Of a stretch of 64,000 nt of DNA, positions 21,660 to 34,600 are shown one piece after another. Where the stretch lies: NCBI GenBank assembly GCA_944989445.1, contig CALYLW010000323.1, positions 124,001 to 188,000 on the forward strand. The letters run 5' to 3'. The first letter of the stretch is position 1. Each line of letters opens with the position of its first letter. Position numbers and translations under genes: made by a program. The notes under the pieces were generated by a model. It was not told where the DNA came from. It did no database searches and worked only from the letters and a program-made list of their open reading frames with translations. The stretch is from Ampullaceana balthica. Its lineage: Eukaryota; Mollusca; Gastropoda; Lymnaeidae.

Positions 21660-24600
21660 TTTCAGTTAAAGTTAATGTCAGTTCAGCTGGTTTAACATCT
21701 AATTTACAAGAGATTGTATATTTAGATCAATAAAGCACTTGATAGCTCAGTTATCTTAAACTGATTATGATTTGTTCCTGGCCATCAGATCTATTGACAA
21801 ATAACACACTTTTCATATTTGAAGGAACAAATTATGTTATACTTGGATACAACGGATGAAAACTTATTGCCGCAGACAAAATACCAATGTTAAACAATAA
21901 TAATAATGTTTGTGCTTCTTTACTCAACTTATCTAAGTACTGGCTGCTACCATAGTTATTTTTTGGTACCCATACTTCGTATTTTAAATACAATACTAAG
22001 GACACTGTTAACACAAAAGCTACACACATTCTTAAAACTAGAATTATGTACGCATCACTAAAATAAACACACAATACTGACGATTTTTATTATATTTTAT
22101 TTTACCATGGTAATTCCAAGAAAAATAAATGACATTTTTAAGCATCTGCATTTGATTTTAAAACAGCTTTTGGTTTCAGTGTCAGGTAAATAAATTAACT
22201 AATGTACATGACTATTTAACATTACATATGGTAAATTACAAATTGCACTATAAATAACATGAACTGAATTTGTTTGCAATCTTTTAATGAGAAAATCTGC
22301 TTACACAAAAAAAATTTTCGGGCATGAAATGAATGTGGTTTAAAACAGGGACCCTACACCAAAACAGCATGGTTGAATAGGCTGTACAAGTGGACTTCAG
22401 AGTGCAGCCCTGACCAAGTCATTGCAATATGTGGCTCACATTCATAGGTCTATATGAAACGGAAATAACTAATCACTAACAATAAATGATCAATGAATGA
22501 TACAGCATTCTGATTGATGTACTCAAGGTAATATTTCGATAAATGTATTGGGGTGAGTTGATCATCAGCTGTTTGAGTCTGGATAACATGACTGTGAGGA
22601 TCACAATCACTGGAGTGAGTATTTTAAAAAATTAAAAACTAAAAAAAAACAAATATTACTCAATAGAGTTTATGAAGGACATAATACTTTAATATGGAAG
22701 ACCGTAAGAAAATTCTAGCATACAATATAAACTTCAAAATTCATTCCAGTTTGTTCAACTTTCAAAAAAAACTAAATAAAAATATTTTAAAAACATATGT
22801 TTATTCAAATGACATGTTATAAAATATGCATTTGAGTTGCTGAAAACAGGACGCAGAGTTTAACCCAAGTGGTGCAAGCTTGATTTTGGCTGAACACATA
22901 CTCTTTTAAAATTTATTTTTGGCGCCCCAGGAAAGCTGCCAACAATGTGACAATGTCATTTTTTAAAACTCTTATTTGGTGTAATTTCAAAAACGTTAGG
23001 TCAATTACTAGAAGAAACATAAAATAAAATAGTAATTCATTGTAAAGTTTTGTTGTTTTTTTCCGCCATTTGATAGCAAGTAAATATATATAAAAAGAAT
23101 AGAGTTAAGAAGAAATAAAAAAGGGGGGTGGGGGTAAGGAGCCAACATGTCAAAAAAATCATATTAAAAAATTATTTTATAATAACTGATATATAAGTAT
23201 AATTTAATATACAGATTTATATAAAAATGTAGCATGTAATCATTTCAAGCCATAAATTATACTTTTATACAGTCAAATCTTAAAACGGCTTTCAATGCAA
23301 GGTATGGCAAGACCAATCCATTTACTTAATGAGCTTAGGCCACATGGATGAAAGGTTGATCTTTGCTCAAACATGAGAGTTATGGGCAAGTTATTTTAAC
23401 TATTTTAAAAAAAAATAACCATTAATTTTTTTTTGAATGACAACTGAATGTTAAATCCATACATCTCTCAATTCCATTTTCAAGCACTGAGAATAGAGAT
23501 TCATTTAAGTTTGTTCAAAAGAAAAAAGTCTGGCAGCCCAATACTTTGATGAATATCTTGATGCGGGATGTTTGTTAGGAACACCTTATTATGAAACATA
23601 TGGAGAAAGTGGCCATATATCCAATTTTACCTTGAAACAATGTCATGAATATTTGGAAGGGGGTCATTATTTTTTGATGTTGTAGTAAATGTAACTAATT
23701 TCAATAGCAGCATTTATTTAACAGAACGTATTTTAAAAAATACTTTAAGTTTTTAAATCGAAATGTGAGATTCCATGGGTTAATACTAATGTTGAATTCC
23801 TTCAGAATGGAGAAAATAGTACACATAATTCAAAATGTAAGGGAATGGCACATACCAAATGGGGAAAAATATGATACATTATTCATCCTTGCTGAAGCAG
23901 ACCAGAGGTAAACAAATATATATGGCTAACTTGAGAATGGTTCACAATGGGAGTAATGGCAATTTAGCACCAGAAAGCAGGAATATGAAATGAAAGGTTA
24001 AAGTTAAAATGTAAAATAATCCATCTGCTAAAAATTAATTAATCATTTTTTTTTCCAATCAATCAAATTAGTCTGAGAGTAAAAATGCTAGTTCAAAGTA
24101 TTTAAACAAATAAACTTCAATTCTTTTCTTTAAATCAAGGTTAATATCAATATTGAAACTTTTGAAGTTGTACAAAAAATAATTATAAAGAAAGTAGATT
24201 TTGAGAAGATTAATTTTTAAAAGAAAAATTATTATGGAATGAAAAAACATGGATTTTGTATACATTAATTAAGAGAAAGAACAATTTTTCATAATTATTA
24301 TGCTCGAAATAGTCACAATCAAACTTTCAATCAAGAAATATTTACATTTTTTTTTATATTTCTTTAGTTTTACGAATGTTAAATACTTAATTAGATTATT
24401 CTTTTGAAAACTTGTTTAGTGTTTTGAAGCTATTGAATAGTTTGTCAAAAATTCTCAAAACAAAATTATTTATTAAGTAACAGGTTTTAGTCAAAGACTT
24501 AGTTAAGGTGTAAAAATGTATTTTCACTTTTAAGAATATGTAGAGAGGCATTTCATTTTGATCAATAAGAATTCATAGAGGCTTTGAGACCAATGGAAGA

Positions 24601-25006
24601 CACATGTGATAAGGGGAAAACGGTGCTTTTATAAACCTGACTAAGAGATCTTTCAAAGAATCGCTGAAATAGTTAAGTCACTGGTTCCTAACCTTGTTTG
24701 GTTGGTAACCCCTTTTTACAAAAGCCACGTAACCCATAACCCCGAAACAATTAAAAAGGGCATTTTTCACAGGTTGGGAACCAATGAGTAAAAATTATTT
24801 GGAGTATCATTTTTAACCCGATGCAAATGTTTCATTAGTGCAAATTTAAAGTGATAGAGGTTGATAAAGCACAAGATAAACTAATATCACTTACTATTTC
24901 AGTTTCTAAAATCTTAATCACGTACCAAGGATAAAAAAGCCCACTTTCATCAAACCAATCACTTAGAGATTCTGGATCAGTATTTTATAAACCTAATCAA
25001 AGGCGG
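21660..25006. other. gene-free DNA downstream of P4HA
   Basis: AT-rich sequence with no supported exon. The open frame at 21832-22074 (-) has a hydrophobic stretch but no upstream or downstream splice partner and no family match that I know. One MITE (24679-24786) is listed separately. Confidence 0.45.
24679..24786. mobile_element. hAT-like MITE, CACTGGTTCCTAACC ends
   Basis: A 108-bp unit begins CACTGGTTCCTAACC and ends GGTTGGGAACCAATG, an imperfect inverted pair of the type seen in hAT MITEs. The flanks agttaagt and agtaaaaa share only five of eight bases, so the duplication is decayed or absent. Confidence 0.6.
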
Positions 25007-25007
25007 C

Positions 25008-25240
25008 TGGATAGCGAAGTCAATAGTGCGCTCGCCTCACAAGCTGAGGTGCATGGGATCTAGCCCACGTTAAGTCACCATAAAACAAGCCGATGAGTGA
25101 CTATTTCTAAAAAGTCCCCCGCTGACTTGGAGAGGAGATGGGCGCCTACCAAGCCCCGAGAAAGTTCTAATGGAAACATTAGAAACCCCCTACGACCACA
25201 AGGTTATGGGACCAACAAAAAGAAAATCAAAGTCAGTCCA
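25008..25240 (+). mobile_element. tRNA-derived SINE
   Basis: The head (ggcggctggatagcgaagtc ... gtgcgctcgcctcac) looks like a tRNA box A region. About 40 bp on, gggatctagccc is a degraded box B. The body contains ctaatggaaacattag and ggttatgggacc and ends without a long A-tail. It does not fold into a functional tRNA, so I call it a SINE. It lies about 0.5 kb beyond the P4HA stop. Confidence 0.65.
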
Positions 25241-25726
25241 AGGACAGAGATGAAATTTTAAATTCTTTCAGCTTAGGGCTTTGGACAGCCAAAAGGGTAA
25301 CTTCATCTAGAAAAACTCATTAATACCAGATGCTCATTTCAGTTTGCTGCCTTAACTACAGGTATGAAAGTCAGAAGAAGTTTTTTTATTTCCCTATGAA
25401 TTCCTTCTATGCTATGGGTTGATCATTTTTTAAATATAAATTACCATTACAATATTAATTTCTACCAATCACTTATTTTTTCCAGCAGGACTGTATCCCA
25501 GCCAGGCTTTTGACATGTCTTTAATCATGGTTATTTTACTTTTTAATTAAGTAAGATGGAAATAAGATGGATGTACCAAAACCTCCACCTCAAAAAAAAG
25601 ATCATTTAAAAATGTTTGACCATTAAAATAAAAATGCTTTAAAATCTTATTGTAAGATAATAGAGATAAATGTTTCATTATGCGATGTCAGTCCTGAAAT
25701 AGATCAATAAAAATAAAAAGGTTTTA

Positions 25727-28531
25727 TCAGGCATCAGGATTCACACTACAAGGGCGTCTGAACTCCTGTCCCCTTTCATGAATCCATTTGTTGGCCACCC
25801 ATTTTGTCCCCACCAAAACTGGACAAGCGGCATGCCTTGTATTGTAGATGCCTTCACCACTTCTATACAAGTTATACCAAAATGCTGCATTACCCTGGAG
25901 AGTAGAGCAGTTTAGGAATTTTTACAAATAAATTGAGATATTTTCTTATAAGATTCATAACAAAAAGTAGTAAGTAGATTTTAAAAGAATAAGCTAAGTT
26001 ACTTAAATTTAAACACACCTTTTTAGGGAAAAGTTTTAATCCAATATAAGGAAATACTGTGGCACCACCAACTTCTACATCAGACATCTAAAAATAAAAA
26101 GCAGTTATAATTTATCAAGTGAACAACTTCAAAAACTATACACAGGAAAAATATATGTTAACAGCAACGGCATAAAACAATTCCAAAAGAAAAATTATTT
26201 TTTGCACATGATACTCAAACTGGATACCAGATGATGGTAAGTGGATATATAAAAAAATTACAATTATGACTTGTAAAAGTAAAAGCATGCACCATACTAA
26301 AGGGCTTGGATTGAAAAAGATGTTTTCAAAATAAATATGAAACTACTTAAAATCCATTTGTTTTGGTTCATTGGTGATTGTGGAATGAGAACAGATTAGA
26401 AGCTCATCTTCTTATAAAGGTTATATCAAAAACACAACATTAACAGTTAAGCCTGGTATACGGAGCTGAGGAATTTAGGTGGCAAGCAGCTAACTACTTA
26501 TATTTTATCACATTCATTTTAATGTAAGTTTATGGTCTACACCAGAAGTTGAATTTCTAGGAAATATAAAATTGTACAAGAAATTCACATTTTAAAATAA
26601 ATTTTTTAAATTCCACAAATAATTACCTTAAATAATTCACTTTTTCTTTAAATAAAATTTCTTGCATTAGCTGAACTAAATTTTTTTAATTAATGACAGA
26701 ACCAAATACTGTGCATATTTTCTTTTAACTAAGTTTAACGAAATGAAATGAAACATAGTCAACTTACCCTTAATAAAACGTTTATTTTCTAATAAAAAGA
26801 GTAACCAACACATCAGAAAATACCAGCTTTGCTGAAATTTCTAAAAGGAACCAAAGAAAGACATTTTTTTGCTGGAACTTACATAATTTAAAAAAGTAGC
26901 TATTCTGTTCCCTGTTCCCAGAGACTTGAAAGCATCTTTTTCTTCTTTCTATGGTGGTCCAACAGCAACAAGCAAACGAGAGATGGAAAAATTAGCCCAT
27001 GCATTTATCACAGAAACATTACACCCAGCTTATGTTGGAGTCATTTCTATAAAGCACAGCAATAGGTTTAACTCAATCAAAATTTGAAGTATATCTTGAT
27101 AATTTGACACTGCTAGCTATAAGATGACTCTCAACATAGCTCAGCTACATGAGGTAAAACTCACCTCCATGTTTTGCAAATTTAATACACTGCACTCAAT
27201 AGCCCAACAAATGCATCAACATTTTTGTAGTCTTTTAAAACATCATAGGGTGATTTTTTAAAAAGTAACAGAGGTTTTGTGGGACTATTTTGAGCCGTGT
27301 ACCGTCAAAATGCAGTTTACCCATCCACTTACATAATTTAGAAATGTGGCTATGCGATTGCCATATGCTTCTTCAAAAGCACTCCTTTTTCTATTCTGAA
27401 AGATAACATACACATGTGCTTCCAATTTGTTTCTTCTTTAAACAGTCTTCACTAATAAAATTGTGCTCATTCAACTACAAAATACAATATGTAGCTTATT
27501 ATTATTTGTAGATTTTTACATTATAATCCTGCATCAAAAAGCCTTAATTGGAAAAGGATTACCTTCATTTGTAAAACAAATTTACTTTGAAATGACTAAT
27601 TTTTGTTTACATAATATTGTATGTATGTGAATATTCTTTTAGAGTGAATTAGTGCTTAAAGATAGATATTTAATTATTTTTTTGCCTTTATTTCAGCAAA
27701 GCTAAAACAAAATACTCACCCTGGCAAAATCAAAATGAGGTTCATAGTGTCCCCCAAGGCCATAGTTGGCAATCTGTTAAAAAAATTAAAATTAGCATTA
27801 GCATATCAACTTCTTTGCATAAATAAATAATGAATTTAGAGTTACTTTAAAGGCTTTTTTAAAATTAAAGATAATTTTTAATGCTTTTACAAATAAATTA
27901 GACTGAAACATTTCAGGAATATAGCAGAGCAATTTGAAATCTACTTTTTAAAACCATGCATAAATAAATACCTGAAGCTCCTCAGCTGTATCCATTTCAA
28001 GACCTGTAATGGCTTCCATTCTGTTATTGAGTTTTTCAACAACTGGATGCTCTTCTCCTTTGAGCCAGGCACTGATTGATTTTTTGGGGTAAAAATTATA
28101 ACAATTAAAATCACATTAGACATTAACCACTGAGGATTGTCAAAATAATATGTATCACAAATTTAACATTATATATTAATTGCAACTTTTTTTTAAAAAA
28201 AACTTCTTTTTAACACATAAATAAAATGTGAAGGTATTTTAAAAATTATTCATGTTAAGCAAAAGCAAAATAGATTAAGCATTGCAAATACTGAGTCCTG
28301 GAAACAACTAGTTTTTAAACAAATTACATTTAAGCTGATTAAAAGTGTATGATCAACCAATAAATGTTTCAATTTCTTGATCGATCATTTTTTTGTATAT
28401 AAACTCTCAAATTCTGTTGAGACATAAACTAATGCAGTATAATTTTTTTGTTTAAATCACACAGATTGCAATCATGGCTATTTTAGTATAGAATTAAACG
28501 GATTTTCAAAATAAAAAAATGTACGTGAGTG

Positions 28532-28621
<90 letters not shown>

Positions 28622-31600
28622 TATATACACATAAAATGTACATGGTAGACAATTGCAAATGTTAAATATTTGTGTTTATTTTTGGATAGACCTTAGATGC
28701 CTCAAGTAATATATAATAATTCTGGTTTGAATTCTCTTTGTTTCGCTTTTTATTTCATTTTAAATATGTTCATTAACACCAAAGATATGCATTTTTTTTA
28801 CAAATGCAACCATAAAAGTGACAAATGTCATAAAACTTCATGCCTGTACATATGTAGTAAGGTTGTTAACGGTTAACCGGTTATCCGGTCCTCAGATCAG
28901 GACCGGTCCTATTTAATCAGGATCGGTTAACCGCAAATTCAATAAGCCCCCCGCAACTTTAATAAGCCCGTAATAGCTTTTTACCCAGGAGTTCGTTTTT
29001 GTTGTGTTGAGTTGACTTCAAATCGCTTTCTCCCTATTCCGGTATCTAAATAATATACACGTCATCACTATTAGTCTACTTCGCCTACGGCTAAGGAATG
29101 CTTTTTTTTTAATTTTTTTTTAATTTGCTTAGTTGTCTAGGCACTGTATGAGAGCTTCATGAGAACCACGGTCAAAGGTCACGGCTATTTATTACTACAG
29201 TCGGACCGCTCTAAGCGAACTCAAAGGGAAGGGGGGGGACAGGACAAGTTGCGGAGTTTTCTAGTTAGGGATAATGAGGGTGGTGGGGGAAAGGCTAGAA
29301 GGCTTGAAAGGTCTTTGATGTTTATATAAAAGGAAGCCTCTTGCTTTGACATACCAATACAAGACCGCGAGAAGAGACACCTTCCCTCCCCTCCCCCACT
29401 GTTATACATCTACAGTGGGTTGGGGGAAGGAACATTTTTCTTTTTAAATTGAGTCAGAGCATGCCTTGGAAAATGGCGAGTGTAGCTCAACCCCACATAA
29501 ACCCCACCCTATTGGGTGGGGGTGGGGGTGTCGTCGTGTGCGCAGCGAAATTCAATAATTCTGGCAAGTTGACGAGTGAAACATAATATGGTATTTAATT
29601 TAAATAAATTCAATCTTATTATCACTGTTTACTCCGTTTTATCAGGACTGGTTAACCGTAACTTCATTTAGTCGGTATATTAGCTTATTACGTGGTATAT
29701 TAGCTTATTACCCGGAATTAATTTTTTGTTGTGTTACGGCAGAATACCAGAGCCAACACGCGAGCGACTGTGACGTCAAAATCAAAGCGTTTTCTTGATA
29801 ATAATAATATTCTTTTCAGTAAAACGGGCTTTTTTAAAAATGATTAACCGGTCCTCAAAAACAAACTGACTTAACAACAATTTATAATATGCCGTTTTAA
29901 TACTATTATTACATAAAAATTGAATATCATTACAGTTTAATTCTTTGTTGGGAATTTTGAATTCGCTGTTTTGACAGCAACACTAGAGTCGGTACATCAC
30001 GGGCTCTTTGATGTCAAATCAAACGACGCGATGGGAAAATTTGATCCATTCTCTTGTTGGTGCATTAAACATAGTATAAATTGTATAAATACGGAGCGGC
30101 TAACCGGTTAACCAGTCTTTTTTTGAAAGGTTAACCGGTCCTCAAAAACGAGCGGTCTTAACAACCTTAAATATGTAGAAATTTTTTTTAAATCTCCAAC
30201 AGGTAAAAGGCTAAATGATACAGATTAAGTATTAAAAATAGGGATGCGGAAAATATCGATTAATTTATCGATTAATCGTTAAAATTTTTATCGATTAAAT
30301 ATCGATTAAAATAATTTTAATCGATAAAAATTCGATTAAAATTTAAGAAAATATTTATAACATTTTAAAACATTTTTAGTGAATAAATAATAAATTATTA
30401 ATAATTAATAATAATTTATATATATTTTTTTACGTACAAACATCTCCCGCGTAATATTATAACTTATTTTATTAATATATGTTGACCGGCAGACGTCAAC
30501 TAAAAAATGGCTGACAGCCAGAGCCGTCTTTACACCATTTTGGGCCCCCGGGCACTTAAATAGTGTTGGGCCCTTCCCCCGCAGGATAAAAAAATGAATA
30601 TATATAATATATATAAATAAACATATTCCGATGGGGCCCATATGCTCGTGGGCCCCCGGGCAAATGCCCAACGGGCCTATGCGTTAAGACGGCCCTGCTG
30701 ACAGCATCAGCGCAGTTAAATTTAAACATATAACTAGAAAGTTGAGCAAATATGTTGTTTTTAAGCTAACTGCCGATGGCAAAGTCGAAGATGGTGAAAA
30801 CGTTTACTGTGTTCACTGCCATAAACAATTCTATTTTAAAGGATCAAATACATCGCTGACGTACCACCTTCAGCACAAATCAAATATCAACACATTGTCA
30901 TGAAATTTAGTTCAAAATATTCTTAATTTTCAATGTCGGTGAGAAATGTTCAGTTTAATGACATCATAAATTTCTATTTTTGGTTTTAATCGAAATTATC
31001 GATTAATTAATCGATAATTTTTCAAAAGTTAACGATTAAAATTAAATTAATCGATAACAGCCCTAATTAAAAACATTGGTAAATACCTTTTACTGATTCT
31101 GTAGTTAGCAGTTTCTAAAGCTCCTGTTTTAGAATTCTGAACAGTGGCTCTATTTAGCTAAAACAAAATTTAAATCTCAACTTAAGTCATTAAAAAAAAA
31201 TTTTTAAACTAGTAAAAATGAAAGAATTCCATAGGGAAAAGTTAAAATTTTAACAAATCTAAATGAAATAGAGCTCATAAGTTTTTAAGAAATAAAACAC
31301 TGTTGTTGTCAATCCTGTCTAAATGTGTATTTGTTATTCATGGAAATCATATGCTTTTAATCGACACAAATTTTATTTAAACACACATAAAAATACAAAA
31401 TACGAATAAATTCCAAAATAAATCCCAAAATTCATGTTTGTGTCAGGTATTTTAGAGGATTGATTTATAATTCATAAATTTTGCATTTGTATCATTTACT
31501 TGGCTATTTAAAAGTTGTCCTAGTGGAGCGAAACTCATGCATTGCAATTAGAGGAAAGCTGTAAATAAAATGGGCATGTTAAAAAAAACTGGTCCTTACC

Positions 31601-34600
31601 CTTGGGGTGGCTAGTTGTTTGATTTGCTTTATTTCCTCATCATTCATGACATCGTGGTAGACTACTACCCACGGATCTAAATGAACTGTCTCCTCCTTAG
31701 CCGGCTGCAGCAGTAACAGTGGATGGTTGTTTGTTAAATAACGACATGTAAGCTTGTGTGCATCCTGTATAGGCTGAAAAACAAATAAATTCTATAACCT
31801 TTAAACTTTGAAAAGGAATTTATCATATTTACAAACAGGTCACCATCGTGATGGAGCCATGGTCTACATCAGGCCTGGTCTACATTAAGCTATTAAAATG
31901 TGTGGCTAGGTGTTTGATTGTATTTCCTCACAAGGAATCTCAACAATTTGCTGACATAACTAGTGACTCCAATGAAATTTTGAACAAGAAAAGTGATATT
32001 TAACACAATAATCGATAAAGATGTTACATACCATAACATTCTCTCCTCTACACAATGCCTCATATTTCAGAAATTCTTCAGAATTTCTGTATTCATCTCT
32101 ATTCTGCTGGTAGCCTGGCTTTTTAGCCTCATCAGGGGATCTCTTCTTTCTTGTCTCATCTTGAAGCATAGCCTCAAAGTATTTCTTGTTGTTTACAGCT
32201 CTTTCATGGTCAGGGTCTGGGCAAGGGAGGTGAAAAAATATGTAGAGGAAACATTTTTTTGTTTAAAGATAAATGCTAAACCTAAACTTTCAACTGCATT
32301 TATTAGTCCAATTTTTGGTCTTACCAATTTTTAGAAGCTCATTGGTCAGCTCTAGGGCCTGTGGCAGATCTCCGAGCTGAAGAGAAAACATAAAATTACT
32401 ACATTAATGAGGAAAAATTAAAATATAGTCTATATATATGATGGCTTTGAAGTATATGAGTTAAAGGAAAATGGATGTCTGTGAGGAAAGCGGAGTGGGT
32501 CAATGTTACGGGGTATGGTCATATTATTTTTATTTGTTTTGTACAGAGGATTTTTGAGGATCGCAATAAAACATACTAATGATGACGCCCTGTCCTTTTG
32601 TTATGGTTAAAAAGAAAAGTTATTTTACTTTCAATTTTTTAATTATTAATGTGTATAACATTTAACACACCCCTCCTCTCACATGAAACCCCAACAAACC
32701 TTTTTTTATCAACATGTTTACATTACCGCAAAATATAATAGCCCATAACTTTACCATGCATAGCGTTGATCATATATAAGCAGAAGAAGGATCAGAACAC
32801 CGCGCATTTTCACACTGAACAGTTTTTATTATCTCTTGAGGGGGGAAAATGTTTAAAATAAGAATCTTGAGTACAAAAGTTTGGAAGACTGATATTACAT
32901 AACTTAACTAATAAATTAAAACAACAATCAAATGTTGGTTATGAAGTTACTTTTTATACCAGTCGTGATTAAATAAATAGCTTAGAGCAGTGCTTCTCAA
33001 ACTTTGTTGTATTGCGGACCGGCAGGAATTTTTTCAATTGCACCATGGACCGGTGAACTATTTTTCATGTACTGGCGTGGTAGCGAAATGTCATTTCTTG
33101 ATAACTTCTGCGGACCGGCATTGGATGGCCCATGGACCGGCACCGGTCCGCAGACCACCGCTTTGAGAAGCACTGGCTTAGAGGACAAGATCTTTGTTTT
33201 CACTTTGAAACTTGTTTTTAATACAGGAAGTTTAAATAAGACTTAACTCTTTTTCTCCGGATCAGCGCTAAAATCGTTGATTTTAAAAAGACATTTTTGA
33301 CGTTGACGTATCGACGATGGGAGTGTTGAATTTTTAAATCTGGATTGTTTCGTTTCTTTCCTTAGCTATTAAACTAAAATTAGTTTTAATGTAATCTAGA
33401 ATGATTTCCCTTGAATAAAAATTCGGAAATTCTTAGTATGAATGTGTTTTCACTGCAAAAGAAGTGTTTGAAAGGCTTGTTTTTATTTTCGTTTTTACGT
33501 TTGTTTACAAACCTGGATATTCAAACCAGCGCATCTAGTTTTCGATCTAATATTATTTTAAATACTACGATGATGAACAAGAAAAGGTTTTCTTTTTAAT
33601 TATGATTTAGATAGTAATTTTAAATTTCAGATGAATCATACGCCTAGCGCTAGTAGTTGTAGTGAAATTGACAATGAAGTTGACAAGTCATCTAAATGAT
33701 AAACAACAAGCTCTCCCCCGTCTCAAATGCCTTGGTGAACTGATAATATTTCTACTACAAATAATAATATAGACAATATAGGGTATAATTTGAAAGCTGC
33801 TAAACTTTTTAACTAAAATTAAGTGAAATTTGAGATAGAATTTAAAATATTTTCTAGTTGCAATACATAGTATTGCTTCCAGTTCCATTGTAAACAGTTC
33901 AATTTCCCTATTATTTTCCTGTAGGGGTGACCATGGATATTGAGCTCTAATGTTTTATTTGTTTGCTTTTTAATGTGAAATTATTTCTGTTCGCTGTAAA
34001 TATGAATATCATTCAGATAAAACACCATTTTAATACATTTGGGATAAAAATCTAAATATTTGTGACTTTGAATGAGGTTTTTTATAAACTCATTAAATGT
34101 TTTTTTAATTAAATTTTTATTTTCACTAAAACAAAATCATATTATTCTATGAAAATAAAGTCATGAGTCTGTGTTGTCTGAAAACATAATTCTTTTCCCT
34201 TTAATGCAATACCAAATATATCATTATCTGTTAAATAATAAAAAGGTTATTAACATTTTAAGATAGCATGGTAGCTCGCGACAAATTTCCAGAATAGATA
34301 ATTCTGTCAGAATGAGGAAAATAATTCCGGAGAAAAAGAATTAATAAACTTGTTAAATTCATAAAGGAGGAAAAGAATTCCAAAACGGGGTTTGAATAAT
34401 TTTCATCCACTTTACCTGCATTATAACTCAATTAATTGTAAAGCCAACCAAAACAGTTCAGATTTTGTTTTAAATATAAGGTGCCGAATTGATAATGCCT
34501 AATAGGGAAAAAGTAGAACCATAATCCTTTGAATCTGTTATTATCACTTTTGACATGTGTTTGCTCAACAAGCTCATTGCACTAGAACCAGGTCATGATT

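Noticed and set aside
25008..25100. A tRNA gene
   Set aside because: Box A and B-like words are present but the arms do not pair and a SINE body follows, so it is a SINE.
33004..33246. Open frames on both strands at 33.0-33.2 kb
   Set aside because: They lie across a 188-bp hAT MITE with exact 8-bp duplication.
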